A stretch of 23,563 nt of DNA from an uncultured Prevotellaceae bacterium (GCA_902477365.1 CABSGW010000007.1:1-23563); one strand, 5' to 3'. Numbered from the stretch's first letter, positions 1 to 8,952 are shown. Notes: generated by a model from the letters alone, not told the origin. Numbers and translations: made by a program.

Positions 1-402
1 CATAAAGCGCTCCACCCGACGTACACTGAAATCTTCATCCAAACTCTGCACAATAAAGGCTTTATCCACATAAGAAGCCATCGTTTGCTTGTCGGCTACT
101 GTGCCGCTTTTCCTGCGATACAGCGTCCGCTCACGCGGTAGCCTATCAACGATGATCCCCCTATTCGCATCAAACGGCTGGAAAATCACCCAATCTCCCG
201 TACAGGGATATTCAAACACAGGCTTACCATACAGCATGCTGCCCGTCAGTTCGCACGTATAGCATCCATCTTCGCCTATCACCTCGTAACATGTTTTATG
301 TGTCACCATGACGCGTCCATGCGCAAGCCCTCGGTAGTTGGAACATTCCTTACGCCAGGCAACCGTCTCGTTCCAACCATACAACTGTAAATCAATCATC
401 AT
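1..402 (-). CDS. rsgA: Ribosome small-subunit-dependent GTPase RsgA (N-terminal part, cut by window start)
   Basis: An open frame runs from an ATG at 402 down to position 1 (134 codons) without a stop, so the gene continues beyond the window. The visible part resembles the N-terminal OB-fold region of RsgA/YjeQ: a GRV-type strand near residue 29, a CTGDWV motif near residue 74, and an IVDRLPRERTLYRRKSG stretch followed by VDKAFIVQSLDEDFSVRRVERF, where the circularly permuted GTPase domain begins. RsgA is a GTPase that acts in late maturation of the 30S ribosomal subunit. The GTP-binding motifs and zinc-binding tail lie outside the window and cannot be checked. Two ATG codons in tandem (402 and 399) could both serve as start. 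It begins 8 bp after the methyltransferase stop, so the two are probably co-transcribed. Confidence 0.87.
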   Translation of the reverse strand, partial: MMIDLQLYGWNETVAWRKECSNYRGLAHGRVMVTHKTCYEVIGEDGCYTCELTGSMLYGKPVFEYPCTGDWVIFQPFDANRGIIVDRLPRERTLYRRKSGTVADKQTMASYVDKAFIVQSLDEDFSVRRVERFM

Positions 403-410
403 CTGTAGGT

Positions 411-1184
411 TTAGAGTTTCTGGCCAATATAAAACACATAACCATAGAAAGCTTTATACTTACCATACAAGGCCTCCTCGTGATGCTGAAATTCAAAGAG
501 TTGCTCAACAGTCCGGTTGCCCGCATGTCGCGTCCCAAACAGTTTCCGAGCTTTGGCCAACGGACGAAAATAATGCTCCGTCCAACACGTTTCCGGCAAC
601 ACAAATGTAGCAACCGGCAGGTAACCGGCTTGCTGCATCTGACGCACTTTGTTGGGTATCGTATCTATTTCCGTATAACATCCCATCCAAAAATCATGAA
701 TCTCTGCCGGACGTTCTTCCGTAAACCACGAACTCTCAGACACAGCAATATATCCACCTTTTTTCAGATACTGTCGCCATTCGTTCAATCCGCGTTCAAA
801 GCCGATGTTATATATAGCTCCTTCCGACCAAATCAAATCCAACGACTCCGGTTCAAAAGGCAAGTTGTCCATTGATCCCACAATGCCTTTCACCCTGTCT
901 TGCAGGTGCATGACCTCAGCATTATCATTAAATTTACGGACAAATCCCGGAAAAAAGTCCAATCCGGTAATCCATCCCGGCGCATGTTGCGCCAACACCA
1001 TTGTCTGACCGCCTGTACCGCAACCTATATCGGCTATGCGGGAAGCATCGGTCAGATGATCCATAAAACTTAACGCTTTAACGGTTACTTCGGGACTGCC
1101 CGGTCCTTGTCGTTCCGTATGCAGAAAAAAAACACAAATCAGATTGAAGTCAAAGCCGTAAATGGTATTATTATCGTTATTCAT
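411..1184 (-). CDS. Class I SAM-dependent methyltransferase
   Basis: A 257-residue protein with a Rossmann-type methyltransferase core. The SAM-binding motif I, DIGCGTGG, is at residues 52-59; an acidic LDFFPGF strand (motif II) and the later LDLIWSEGAIYNIGF and GGYIAVSESSWF segments follow in the usual order. The substrate is not evident; such proteins act on small molecules or macromolecules, and the sequence does not decide. An in-frame ATG at 1247 would add 21 residues, but the start at 1184 (MNNDN...) gives the compact N-terminus expected before the helix preceding motif I, so I prefer it. The stop is 8 bp before rsgA. A plausible -7/-33 promoter pair lies about 100 bp upstream. The fold is certain, the exact function unknown. 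Confidence 0.87.
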   Translation of the reverse strand: MNNDNNTIYGFDFNLICVFFLHTERQGPGSPEVTVKALSFMDHLTDASRIADIGCGTGGQTMVLAQHAPGWITGLDFFPGFVRKFNDNAEVMHLQDRVKGIVGSMDNLPFEPESLDLIWSEGAIYNIGFERGLNEWRQYLKKGGYIAVSESSWFTEERPAEIHDFWMGCYTEIDTIPNKVRQMQQAGYLPVATFVLPETCWTEHYFRPLAKARKLFGTRHAGNRTVEQLFEFQHHEEALYGKYKAFYGYVFYIGQKL

Positions 1185-1283
1185 TATCGTAACGTTATCG
1201 CACACGGGCATCAAAGCATCTACTACTTTTGATGGCGTATGCATCAATTAAAAACTAAAATTAGGGTATATAAAACTACTCTC

Positions 1284-1315
1284 AAAAGCTATTCGAGAGC
1301 AAACAAACGTACAAT
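1284..1315 (-). promoter_or_regulatory. Candidate Bacteroides-type promoter of the methyltransferase-rsgA unit
   Basis: On the minus strand an ATTG (1315-1312) is followed after 20 bp by TAGCTTTT (1291-1284), which matches the TAnnTTTG consensus at 7 of 8 positions. A second partial -7 match, TAGTTTTA, lies at 1278-1271. Position and orientation fit the downstream methyltransferase gene. No transcript data are available here. Confidence 0.4.
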
Positions 1316-1570
1316 CCGCATCCGTAATGCAGATTGTTTACAACACCAAATCCGACTTAAATGTAGTTTTTAACATGGCGCAAAGATAGAGATAATAATT
1401 GGTAATACGTGCAGAATAACGAAATAAAACGGTATCAGCATGATTTAGGCCATACGCCGCAAAATGAGATATAGCTTCATACCAAGAAAAGCAACGTACC
1501 AAAACAACAACATTGATCCCCCCAAAAACAGGAATCAGCGGTAACATAAGATTCGGTAAACGTATTCTTT

Positions 1571-1626
1571 AGATGCCCAGTTCGTTTTACGCTCATGGGC
1601 ATCTAAACGAAACGAACTGGGCATCT
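1571..1626. repeat. Nested inverted repeat, 17-bp perfect arms
   Basis: The left arm at 1571-1587 (AGATGCCCAGTTCGTTT) is the exact reverse complement of the right arm at 1610-1626. The 22-bp spacer holds a further copy of TGGGCATCT at 1596-1604, which could pair with the first 9 bases of the left arm. Two mutually exclusive hairpins are therefore possible. No T-run follows on the plus strand, so a simple terminator is not the obvious reading. It could be an extragenic repeat or a short non-autonomous element. Confidence 0.75.
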
Positions 1627-1825
1627 CGTTCTGTCAAAACCACCCCCTATTTGATGTTAACCATTCACCAAACATGGAAAGTAAATCCCGTCAAATATAA
1701 AATAAAGACGTGTAAAAAATCCGAATACCAAGAGGAAAGGCCTTTAGCTATGTAAAGCTACCACCCCATTATACCAGGCGAAGAAAGAAACGACTGAAGA
1801 ACAAACGCTTGTAATAACTTTTTCG

Positions 1826-1833
1826 TATTTTTG
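1826..1833 (+). promoter_or_regulatory. -7 box upstream of the SIMPL gene
   Basis: TATTTTTG matches the TAnnTTTG consensus exactly, about 100 bp before the chosen ATG. No good TTG is seen at the expected 19-21 bp upstream, so this is a partial promoter match. Confidence 0.4.
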
Positions 1834-1933
1834 TTTCGAGCTTTGAACAAAGATGTCAGGCAAAATAACGTCAGCCTACCCCAATACCGATCGACACAAC
1901 AAGGGATTTTTCAACATAAAACAAAGGAAACAC

Positions 1934-2623
1934 ATGAAAGAAAAAATGATTTTAGTAGCGATAGCCATCATGGCAACACTTCCGCTACAAGCACAAACAA
2001 ACGAACGCTACATTGAAGTGATCGGGACATCCGAAATAGAAATTGTACCGGAAAAGATTCATTATATCATTGAGATCAGGGAATATTTTATGGAAGAGTT
2101 CGACGGGAAATCAAAACCGGAAGCCTTCCGGACCAAAGTACCGTTAAGCCACATAGAAAAGAACCTGTTACAAGTTCTAAGAAACGCCGGTATCATGCAG
2201 GATGCCATCCGCACCCAAGAGGTAGGCGACTACTGGCGACAGCAAGGTCAGGACTTCTTAGTCTCCAAAAAGTTTGACATCACTCTGCGGAATTTCAAGC
2301 AAATTGACGAAATTGTAAAACGCATAGATACAAAAGGAATTAACACGATGCGCATCGGAGAGCTGGAGAACAAAGATATGCAAGTTTATCACCAACAGGG
2401 AAAAATAGAAGCCCTGAAAGCTGCACAGAAGAAAGCGACCTATTTAGTAGAAGCGTTAGGCAAAAAATTAGGTTCTGTGATACGTATCATAGAAGAAGAC
2501 AATGCCAGAGGAGGCGTGTTTGCACAGAGTAATGTATTGTCCTCCGACGCAGCTTCGTTTGATGGTTTCCGTACCATCAAAAAGAATTATTCCATCCAGG
2601 TACGTTTCGAAATAACAGATTAA
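1934..2623 (+). CDS. Exported SIMPL-domain (DUF541) protein
   Basis: A 229-residue protein. It starts with a short basic end and a hydrophobic stretch ending in LQAQ, a typical signal peptide with cleavage near residue 21. The mature part opens with RYIEVIGTSEIEIVPEKI, the N-terminal strand characteristic of SIMPL/DUF541 proteins, and later has a KALKAAQKKATYLVEALGKKLG-like helix (here EALKAAQKKA at about residue 185) that is the most conserved segment of the family. SIMPL proteins are periplasmic or surface-exposed; their biochemical role is poorly defined. An in-frame ATG at 1853 exists, but starting at 1934 puts the signal peptide at the N-terminus. The gene ends 4 bp before a long hairpin and is transcribed alone, convergent with the transglutaminase-like pair. 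Confidence 0.87.
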   Translation: MKEKMILVAIAIMATLPLQAQTNERYIEVIGTSEIEIVPEKIHYIIEIREYFMEEFDGKSKPEAFRTKVPLSHIEKNLLQVLRNAGIMQDAIRTQEVGDYWRQQGQDFLVSKKFDITLRNFKQIDEIVKRIDTKGINTMRIGELENKDMQVYHQQGKIEALKAAQKKATYLVEALGKKLGSVIRIIEEDNARGGVFAQSNVLSSDAASFDGFRTIKKNYSIQVRFEITD

Positions 2624-2627
2624 CATC

Positions 2628-2691
2628 GACATCCCTTACGCATAAAGCAGGCATCCAAGACCAGATACCTGCTTTGTGCGTAAGGGATGTC
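2628..2691. terminator. Long bidirectional terminator
   Basis: A 24-bp stem (2628-2651 with 2668-2691) holds with only one G-U pair around a 16-nt loop. It sits between the convergent SIMPL and transglutaminase-like genes, 4 bp after one stop and 9 bp before the other. T-rich sequence follows on the plus strand (CTTTATT). It probably ends transcription from both sides. Confidence 0.85.
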
Positions 2692-2700
2692 TTTATTCCT

Positions 2701-4293
2701 CTATTTAGTGCAAAAAACCAATGTGCGGCGATTGGCATCATACCACTCAACCAGCAATTCACGCAACTTGGCATAATCGGTCGGCGTTACATGCTGTTTA
2801 TAGAGTTTGATGGTACGTTCCACCCGCAAACCGTAATCTGTGGGTTCAATCGTGAAGGTCACCTCTCCACAATCATTGGCAACAGTTTTCGAGGTTTCTG
2901 ATGAAGGTAACCAATCCAAGCCTTTCTCCACCCTTACTTCATAGTTATTGAATTCTTCAATGCAACGGGGAAGCGCCAAAGTGGTTTCGCGATGTGTGGC
3001 AAGCGTACCCATACCCCAACCGGCTACTCCTTGTGTAACCGGAGGCAAGGTAATCGTAACAATACCGTTAACGGCATCGGCGCACTTCACATCGACCATC
3101 TGATCTATTTTCAACTGCGGATTAAGACTTTTCCAAGCTATTGTCCGGTTATTACCATCTATGGCCGTATACAGTTGACTACGGTCGGTACGCGTATTCA
3201 ACGCTGCACCCTGAGGCGAAAACAACTGCCACTTTCCATCTATATTAACAGCCGTCAACCAATCTTCGGCTGCAACCAGTCCCCGCATAGCCAACGAATC
3301 GGTATTGGGATAAATGCGCACAACATCGGCCTGCCACCCCAACGCCCGGCACAATGTGGCCAGCAAGCGGGCACACTCGGCTTTCGTACCATAAGCACCT
3401 GCCACTACGTCACCAGAGGAACGTAACCGATATCCGGTCCAAGCAGCAGGTACACGGCTTTCGGCCAACCGACCGGCTATGTATTGTTGCAAAGTGCCGA
3501 TCTTCTCTAGCTGTGTTCCGGCCTTTCCGCTTATTTTTTCGGCCAAACTACGTAAAGAAGCTGTTGGAGCTTCATTCAATAAAGTCTGTATAGCCTGTTG
3601 TTTAGCCTGGCGATCGGCCACTGCACAATAAAAACGATAATGTTCGTCAACGACTGATGCGCGGAAAGGTTCGCGCGAACCGGCCGGTATCCCCTTTAGC
3701 TCGAACGAAAAACCGGTAGACGTCTGCTTTACTTTAACCTTATTGGGTAAAGTACATACAAACTCCGTCCCTGCGGGATGAGTCACCGAAACGTGACACC
3801 GCTCTACCGGAGAACTTTCCTGTAGATTGTCCAGAACTTCGAAAAACGGAAAGAAACCGGCTTTTGTATGCAGCGTATAATCAAGCACAATGGTGGCTCC
3901 AAGTTCCAAACCGGTATGCACAATGACCTTTTCTTTCAGATGGTTAAAAGCAGGAGCATCGGCTGCCGCGGCCGGCAATACATCGACAAAAGCGTTATCG
4001 GGGGTTTTCACAACCGTTCCATCCACCTGGCGTGTATACGACTCGTTCACCTGAACTGACTGAAAAAGAGGGTTATAGACAATAAACGTCTCGCCATAAG
4101 TACCATTCATTGCCGTATGGGTAAACAGTGTTAATTCTTTTCGATAATGATAATCGGTCGATCCGTCTGCATGGAGGGTATATGCTTTCTCAATCAACCG
4201 AAAACGTGCCTCGTCGGCAGCCGCCCAAGCACAATGACTTCCACCAATGAAAAGGAGCGAGAAAAGTAACAAATAATTGATAATTGTTTTCAT
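2701..4293 (-). CDS. Exported transglutaminase-like protein (DUF3857 type), apparent pseudoenzyme
   Basis: A 530-residue protein. Residues 1-25 form a signal peptide (hydrophobic LLLFSLLFIGG, cleavage probably near AWA-A); there is no proper lipobox at Cys21. A beta-rich DUF3857-like region (about 30-215) is followed by a transglutaminase-like region (about 245-365) and a beta-rich C-terminal region. In the transglutaminase core the nucleophile position is kept (Cys307 in GTKAEC). By my alignment to its neighbour, the catalytic His is Trp345 (DWLTAV) and the Asp is Ser359 (LFSPQG). If so, it is not a working enzyme and may bind rather than cleave or cross-link its target. It starts 13 bp after the stop of the longer paralogue, so the two form an operon. 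Substrate and partners are unknown. Confidence 0.8.
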   Translation of the reverse strand: MKTIINYLLLFSLLFIGGSHCAWAAADEARFRLIEKAYTLHADGSTDYHYRKELTLFTHTAMNGTYGETFIVYNPLFQSVQVNESYTRQVDGTVVKTPDNAFVDVLPAAAADAPAFNHLKEKVIVHTGLELGATIVLDYTLHTKAGFFPFFEVLDNLQESSPVERCHVSVTHPAGTEFVCTLPNKVKVKQTSTGFSFELKGIPAGSREPFRASVVDEHYRFYCAVADRQAKQQAIQTLLNEAPTASLRSLAEKISGKAGTQLEKIGTLQQYIAGRLAESRVPAAWTGYRLRSSGDVVAGAYGTKAECARLLATLCRALGWQADVVRIYPNTDSLAMRGLVAAEDWLTAVNIDGKWQLFSPQGAALNTRTDRSQLYTAIDGNNRTIAWKSLNPQLKIDQMVDVKCADAVNGIVTITLPPVTQGVAGWGMGTLATHRETTLALPRCIEEFNNYEVRVEKGLDWLPSSETSKTVANDCGEVTFTIEPTDYGLRVERTIKLYKQHVTPTDYAKLRELLVEWYDANRRTLVFCTK

Positions 4294-4306
4294 ATCAAAT
4301 CAGCTA

Positions 4307-6232
4307 TTAAGGTTCCAGAATAAGAGCATTACTATACGCTTTATGCGCATTTACCGCAGCACGAAAACCATCCCAATCGGCGGCTTCGTAGACCCGCTTG
4401 TTGAGCGCCAGCCGTTGATGCAAAATCAACTTGTTTCCTTCTTGACGCAACGAACCATCGAAGCTGGCTGATGCATGTTGTTCTTTACTGCTAAACGATT
4501 CGCCACGCAACCGATAGCCTTTGGGTAACAAAATGGTCTCATCCAGTTCGACCAGACGCGAACAGGCATCCTTAAACCCATATTTCCGTTCGGGCAAATC
4601 GGCCACACGTAAATAACTGCGTACACGACTGTACAGATTACTCATCGTAAGAGGCTTAAGAAGAAGTTTATTGCCTGCCTTCACTGCATATTCCGGAATC
4701 TCGTAGCTGAACTTTATACGGATAGGTCCAGCCTGATAGTCCTTTGGATTACGCCCGTAGTCTACCTTTAAAAGACGGGCACGCGGTGAGACGGCCAATA
4801 ATTCTGCTTCTAACAAACGCTGCCAATCACTTTGCCATCCGGTTGTAAACATACGGCGTATCGCTAAGTCACTCTGTCCTTCAGCCGTCAACACAAAAGA
4901 ACCATACAACGTTCCGCCCTCATCCAGACGGTTATCGGCTTGAATGCGCAAATAATGGTTTTCTGCAGCCGAAACCGGGGTGACACACAAGTCAGATCCT
5001 TCCGGAACACCAGGAAGGTAATTTTGTTGTTGTTCGGCACTGCTCCATAGTTCACGGCAAAACGGCACCCAAGTGGGGTCTAAAGGCAGATAAGCTCCAT
5101 TGGCCAACTTCACAACAGCCACGCAATGGTTAAAATGATCGGCCGGAATACTTTCTACGCGGCTACCCGCCATAGTCATAGCCGGATAGGCCTCAAAACC
5201 GGCCATACGCAAAAAGGCAATCAGCGTTCCGGCAATATCTTTACAAACACCTGCACGGTCGGTATAATTCATCTTCAAATTATGCAACGTGAATCCCTCT
5301 CCCTTTCCCATGGAAAGACCTGCATACCGGATGTTATCGGCCACCCAATGGGTGAGCACAGCAATCTTTTCCATCTCGGTTTGTTTTCCCTTAATAAGTT
5401 GATCTACTTTTTTCTGTGCTTCGGGTAGTGCTGTAAAACTACCATAATCTTCATTCACTTTGTTGAACCAAAGCGACTTTTCTTTCCAATCAGGTGTGGT
5501 TGACATCATCAACTTGGGAGCCACATCAAAGAGATCGACCATATTAGCTTCGCGCGGAAAAGGAAGGACTTTATCTACTGCAAAAGTGTACAAACGTTTT
5601 TCACCCTCTATACGCACCGAACTACTACACACGCCTTGATAAAACTGGTATTGTACTTCCTTTTCGCGCGGGAAAGCAACCTGATATATTTTTCGACAAG
5701 TTGGTTCTGTAACCCAAAAGGGTACAATATCGTAAAACTGACCACGCATAGGAGGCACAAAACGTTCATCTCCTCCACCCAACAAGGCATAAGTAAATCC
5801 TTTTTTCTCTATTTCATACGTAACCTCATCGCCCGGTTCCAAACTTCCCAACCCTATCATAATCTGACGGGCACCCCAAAAAATAGCCCGAGCAGGGGCA
5901 GCATAATCTAAAGCTGTTTGCACGTTGACCGTATCGCATGTACCATCGGCAGCACGACGGATAACCACACTGCGGAAACGTGCATAAGCTGTCAACGGAT
6001 CATAGTCATACTTCAAAATGCGGTTGGCAACAGCACCAGCGGTGGTGCCGATACGGAATTTACGATAAATGGAAAACGTGCCTGATCCATTGGGCAACAC
6101 ATCCACATACGTACTATCAAGCAGCGTAATGCTATTCGCTTTGTCACAAGCAGTAGCAAAAGACGTTTGTGCGTCGGCCGGTAACCAGCCTACCGCAGCC
6201 ATCATTCCCATGCTTAGTAAAAAATGCTTCAT
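4307..6232 (-). CDS. Exported transglutaminase-like protein (DUF3857 type), triad intact
   Basis: A 641-residue protein starting MKHFLLSMGM with a signal peptide cleaved near ADA-Q (residue 21). The N-terminal half is a beta-rich DUF3857 region; the central part (about 285-390) is a transglutaminase/protease-like core with Cys330 (RAGVCKD), His369 (HFNHCVAV) and Asp385 (PLDPTW) in the expected order. The C-terminal part is a beta-rich domain ending with a helix. Family members are periplasmic or surface proteins of Bacteroidota; the reaction could be peptide cleavage or amide transfer, and no substrate is known. An in-frame ATG at 6430 would add 66 residues and overlap the nrdJ gene end, so the start at 6232, which exposes the signal peptide and follows a promoter match, is better. 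It leads the two-gene operon. Confidence 0.85.
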   Translation of the reverse strand: MKHFLLSMGMMAAVGWLPADAQTSFATACDKANSITLLDSTYVDVLPNGSGTFSIYRKFRIGTTAGAVANRILKYDYDPLTAYARFRSVVIRRAADGTCDTVNVQTALDYAAPARAIFWGARQIMIGLGSLEPGDEVTYEIEKKGFTYALLGGGDERFVPPMRGQFYDIVPFWVTEPTCRKIYQVAFPREKEVQYQFYQGVCSSSVRIEGEKRLYTFAVDKVLPFPREANMVDLFDVAPKLMMSTTPDWKEKSLWFNKVNEDYGSFTALPEAQKKVDQLIKGKQTEMEKIAVLTHWVADNIRYAGLSMGKGEGFTLHNLKMNYTDRAGVCKDIAGTLIAFLRMAGFEAYPAMTMAGSRVESIPADHFNHCVAVVKLANGAYLPLDPTWVPFCRELWSSAEQQQNYLPGVPEGSDLCVTPVSAAENHYLRIQADNRLDEGGTLYGSFVLTAEGQSDLAIRRMFTTGWQSDWQRLLEAELLAVSPRARLLKVDYGRNPKDYQAGPIRIKFSYEIPEYAVKAGNKLLLKPLTMSNLYSRVRSYLRVADLPERKYGFKDACSRLVELDETILLPKGYRLRGESFSSKEQHASASFDGSLRQEGNKLILHQRLALNKRVYEAADWDGFRAAVNAHKAYSNALILEP

Positions 6233-6265
6233 GGCGTTTGTTCTATTTGTTAATAAATTACGGCT

Positions 6266-6296
6266 TAAAGTTACACAAACCCTCGCATACGACAAA
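6266..6296 (-). promoter_or_regulatory. Promoter of the transglutaminase-like operon
   Basis: On the minus strand TTTG (6296-6293, in a run of T) is followed after 19 bp by TAACTTTA (6273-6266), which matches TAnnTTTG at 7 of 8 positions. The start of transcription would fall about 30 bp before the ATG at 6232. Confidence 0.55.
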
Positions 6297-6347
6297 AAAG
6301 GTTTATTTATTTCTCGAATCACCCCGCACAAAAAGACCTTTAAACAA

Positions 6348-6379
6348 CAAAAATCCCGAGTAATGGAAATACCCGGGAT
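6348..6379 (-). terminator. Terminator of nrdJ
   Basis: An 8-bp stem with one G-U pair (6379-6372 with 6360-6353, read on the minus strand) is followed by TTTTTGTTGTTT. It lies 27 bp past the nrdJ stop and has the shape of an intrinsic terminator. Confidence 0.75.
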
Positions 6380-6405
6380 CTTATGCTGAAAAAAGATGTT
6401 ACATT

Positions 6406-8952
6406 TTATCCGCAGCGAGAAGCACCGCAATGCTTACAAATAAGGCATCCTTCTTGGTATACAAGCGTTTCGTTACCGCAATTAGGGCATTTTACGCCAC
6501 GTGCTTCTGTTCCATCGGTAATATATTTCTTAAGGGCACGCTCTACACCATTTCTCCAAGTGTTGATACTTTCACTCTCAAGCTGAAGAGAACTAACCAG
6601 TTTTATCACATTCTCAAGCGGCATGCGGTAACGCAATACACCAGAGATTAGTTTTGCATAGTTCCAATATTCTTTATTGAATTTCTCCGAAAGCCCTTCT
6701 ACAGTTGTTTTATATCCACGCTTATTTTCAAACTGGAAGTCATAACGCTTGCTTCCATCTTCACACACATTCTTAATGATACGTCCTTTTGTCACGGTCT
6801 TAGGCAATACGATACCTTCTTCGTCATCTTGCAGACCAGTGAAAATCTCGTAAGGATATCCATTGAGCAAACCAACAAATGCCACCCATTTTTCTTTGTT
6901 ATTCTGGAAACGAACCACATCACATTCCAATTCACGAGGACGCACTTCGGTCACTTCGGGAGTTTTGCAAGGTAATACGACCGGAGTTTTCTCTTCTTTT
7001 TTCTTGCTCACACTAATCATAACCCCCGAACGACTGCCATCCCGATAAATCGTACATCCTTTGCATCCGCTCTTCCAAGCCTCGATATACAATTTATTCA
7101 CCAGCTCTTCGTCCACATTGTTAGGCAGATTAACCGTCACACTGATAGAGTGGTCTACCCACTTCTGAATAGCACCTTGCATCTTCACCTTCATGAGCCA
7201 ATCCACATCATTCGCAGTTGCTTTGTGATAAGGAGATTGTTCTACCAAATGATCGATTTCTTCTTGGGTGTATTTTTTCGTTGTATCTATCCCGTTAGCC
7301 TGCATCCAGGTGAGGAATTTATGATGATAGACAATGTACTCTTCAAAGGCATCTCCCGTTTCGTCTACAAAGTCCACGTGCACATCCGGATCATTGGGAT
7401 TCACCTTACGACGACGTTTATAAATAGGCATAAACACCGGTTCAATGCCACTGGTAGTCTGAGTCATCAGGCTGGTTGTTCCGGTCGGAGCAATCGTAAG
7501 ACAAGCAATATTGCGACGACCATATTGAACCATCATATCATACAACGAAGGATCTGCTGCTTTCAAACGGTTTATAAACGGATTTTGCTGTTCGCGTACT
7601 GCATCATATACGTCAAAAGCACCACGCTCCTTAGCCATTAAAACGGATGAACGGTAAGCTTCCAATGCAACCGTACGTTGTACCTGTACGGCAAAATCTG
7701 TGGCTTCTTGTGTTCCATAGCGCAACCCCATTGCTGCAATCATATCGCCTTCCGCCGTAATACCAACTCCTGTACGACGCCCCTGAGCACTCTTTTTATA
7801 AATCTTTTCCCACAAATGATATTCTGTCTGCTTCACCTCCTCACTCTGTGGATCATTTTTAATTTTTTCCATGATCATTTCGATCTTCTCCAGCTCCAAA
7901 TCTATGATATCATCCATGATACGTTGAGCCAAAGCAACATGTTTTTTAAACAAATCAAAATCGAAATATGCGTCTTTAGTGAAAGGATTCTTCACATAAG
8001 AATAAAGATTTATCGCCAACAACCGACAACTGTCATACGGGCACAAAGGGATTTCTCCACAAGGATTGGTTGATACGGTACGATAACCCAAATCGGCATA
8101 GCAATCCGGCACAGACTCACGTATGATCATATCCCAAAAAAGGACACCGGGTTCTGCTGACTTCCAAGCATTGTGCACGATCTTTTTCCACAAACCGGTT
8201 GCATCTATCTCCTTTGAAACAAACGGATTCTCACCATCAATCGGAAATTGCTGTGTATAAGGCTTACCCTCTACCACAGCCTGCATGAAACCATCGTCCA
8301 ATTTGACAGAAACATTGGCACCTGTCACTTTTCCTTCCGTCATTTTAGCATCAATGAAAGATTCCGCATCCGGATGCTTAATGCTGACAGAAAGCATCAA
8401 TGCTCCTCTACGCCCGTCCTGAGCAACTTCACGAGTGGAATTACTATAACGCTCCATAAACGGAACAAGGCCGGTTGATGTCAAAGCTGAATTTTTTACA
8501 GGCGAACCTTTTGGACGGATATGAGATAAATCATGCCCTACCCCTCCGCGACGCTTCATGAGTTGTACCTGTTCTTCATCAATCTTTATAATAGCACCAT
8601 AAGAATCGGCATCACCCTCCAAACCAACAACAAAGCAGTTAGAAAGAGAAGCGACCTGATAACTATTACCGATTCCGGTCATGGGACTTCCTGCCGGAAT
8701 AATGTAACGAAAACGATCCAACAGATCGAAAATCTCTTGCACACCTACCGGATTGTTATATTTCGCTTCAATGCGCGCAATCTCGTTAGCTATACGCCAA
8801 TGCATATCTGCAGGAGAACACTCAAATATGTTTCCGAAAGAATCCTTCATCGCATATTTGTTTACCCATACACGGGCAGCCAATTCGTCACCGTTAAAGT
8901 AAGCTAGCGAAGCATTAAAAGCCTCGTCATACGTGTACATTTTTTTTTCCAC
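6406..8952 (-). CDS. nrdJ: Adenosylcobalamin-dependent (class II) ribonucleotide reductase
   Basis: An 848-residue protein that reduces ribonucleotides to deoxyribonucleotides using a B12-derived radical, independent of oxygen. Near residues 89-110 is SPMTGIGNSYQVASLSNCFV with the first redox Cys106. The NPCGEIPL motif at 296-303 carries the thiyl-radical Cys298 and Glu300. An APTGTTS loop and TSGIEPVF segment follow in the middle of the barrel. The C-terminus (819-848) holds CPNC, CLICKHC and a final CG, the cysteine-rich tail expected in this family for metal binding and for re-reducing the active site. The start at 8952 gives the usual MEKK... end; an ATG at 8940 is a close alternative. 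It has its own promoter and terminator and stands alone. No cobalamin riboswitch was seen upstream. Confidence 0.96.
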   Translation of the reverse strand: MEKKMYTYDEAFNASLAYFNGDELAARVWVNKYAMKDSFGNIFECSPADMHWRIANEIARIEAKYNNPVGVQEIFDLLDRFRYIIPAGSPMTGIGNSYQVASLSNCFVVGLEGDADSYGAIIKIDEEQVQLMKRRGGVGHDLSHIRPKGSPVKNSALTSTGLVPFMERYSNSTREVAQDGRRGALMLSVSIKHPDAESFIDAKMTEGKVTGANVSVKLDDGFMQAVVEGKPYTQQFPIDGENPFVSKEIDATGLWKKIVHNAWKSAEPGVLFWDMIIRESVPDCYADLGYRTVSTNPCGEIPLCPYDSCRLLAINLYSYVKNPFTKDAYFDFDLFKKHVALAQRIMDDIIDLELEKIEMIMEKIKNDPQSEEVKQTEYHLWEKIYKKSAQGRRTGVGITAEGDMIAAMGLRYGTQEATDFAVQVQRTVALEAYRSSVLMAKERGAFDVYDAVREQQNPFINRLKAADPSLYDMMVQYGRRNIACLTIAPTGTTSLMTQTTSGIEPVFMPIYKRRRKVNPNDPDVHVDFVDETGDAFEEYIVYHHKFLTWMQANGIDTTKKYTQEEIDHLVEQSPYHKATANDVDWLMKVKMQGAIQKWVDHSISVTVNLPNNVDEELVNKLYIEAWKSGCKGCTIYRDGSRSGVMISVSKKKEEKTPVVLPCKTPEVTEVRPRELECDVVRFQNNKEKWVAFVGLLNGYPYEIFTGLQDDEEGIVLPKTVTKGRIIKNVCEDGSKRYDFQFENKRGYKTTVEGLSEKFNKEYWNYAKLISGVLRYRMPLENVIKLVSSLQLESESINTWRNGVERALKKYITDGTEARGVKCPNCGNETLVYQEGCLICKHCGASRCG

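Larger units (their letters stand above)
1185..1933. other. 749-bp stretch without a convincing gene
   Basis: The stretch lies between the divergent methyltransferase and SIMPL genes. It contains the candidate methyltransferase promoter (1284-1315), a nested inverted repeat (1571-1626) and a -7 box (1826-1833). A 69-codon minus-strand frame (1547-1338) contains short hydrophobic stretches, but I recognise no family and see no start signal, so I do not call it a gene. A plus-strand frame beginning at 1573 runs through the inverted repeat and looks like chance. The length is large for a Bacteroidales intergenic space, so a decayed gene or small RNA is possible. Confidence 0.5.

Noticed and set aside
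1338..1547. 69-codon minus-strand frame with hydrophobic segments upstream of the methyltransferase
   Set aside because: No recognisable family, no start signal and no operon context. It could be a real small membrane protein or a remnant, but the evidence is too thin to call.
1573..1755. 60-codon plus-strand frame over the inverted repeat
   Set aside because: It begins inside one repeat arm and crosses the other, with no protein-like pattern.
5126..5428. Long antisense frames inside the transglutaminase-like and nrdJ genes
   Set aside because: They lie fully inside well-supported genes on the opposite strand and carry no domain pattern.
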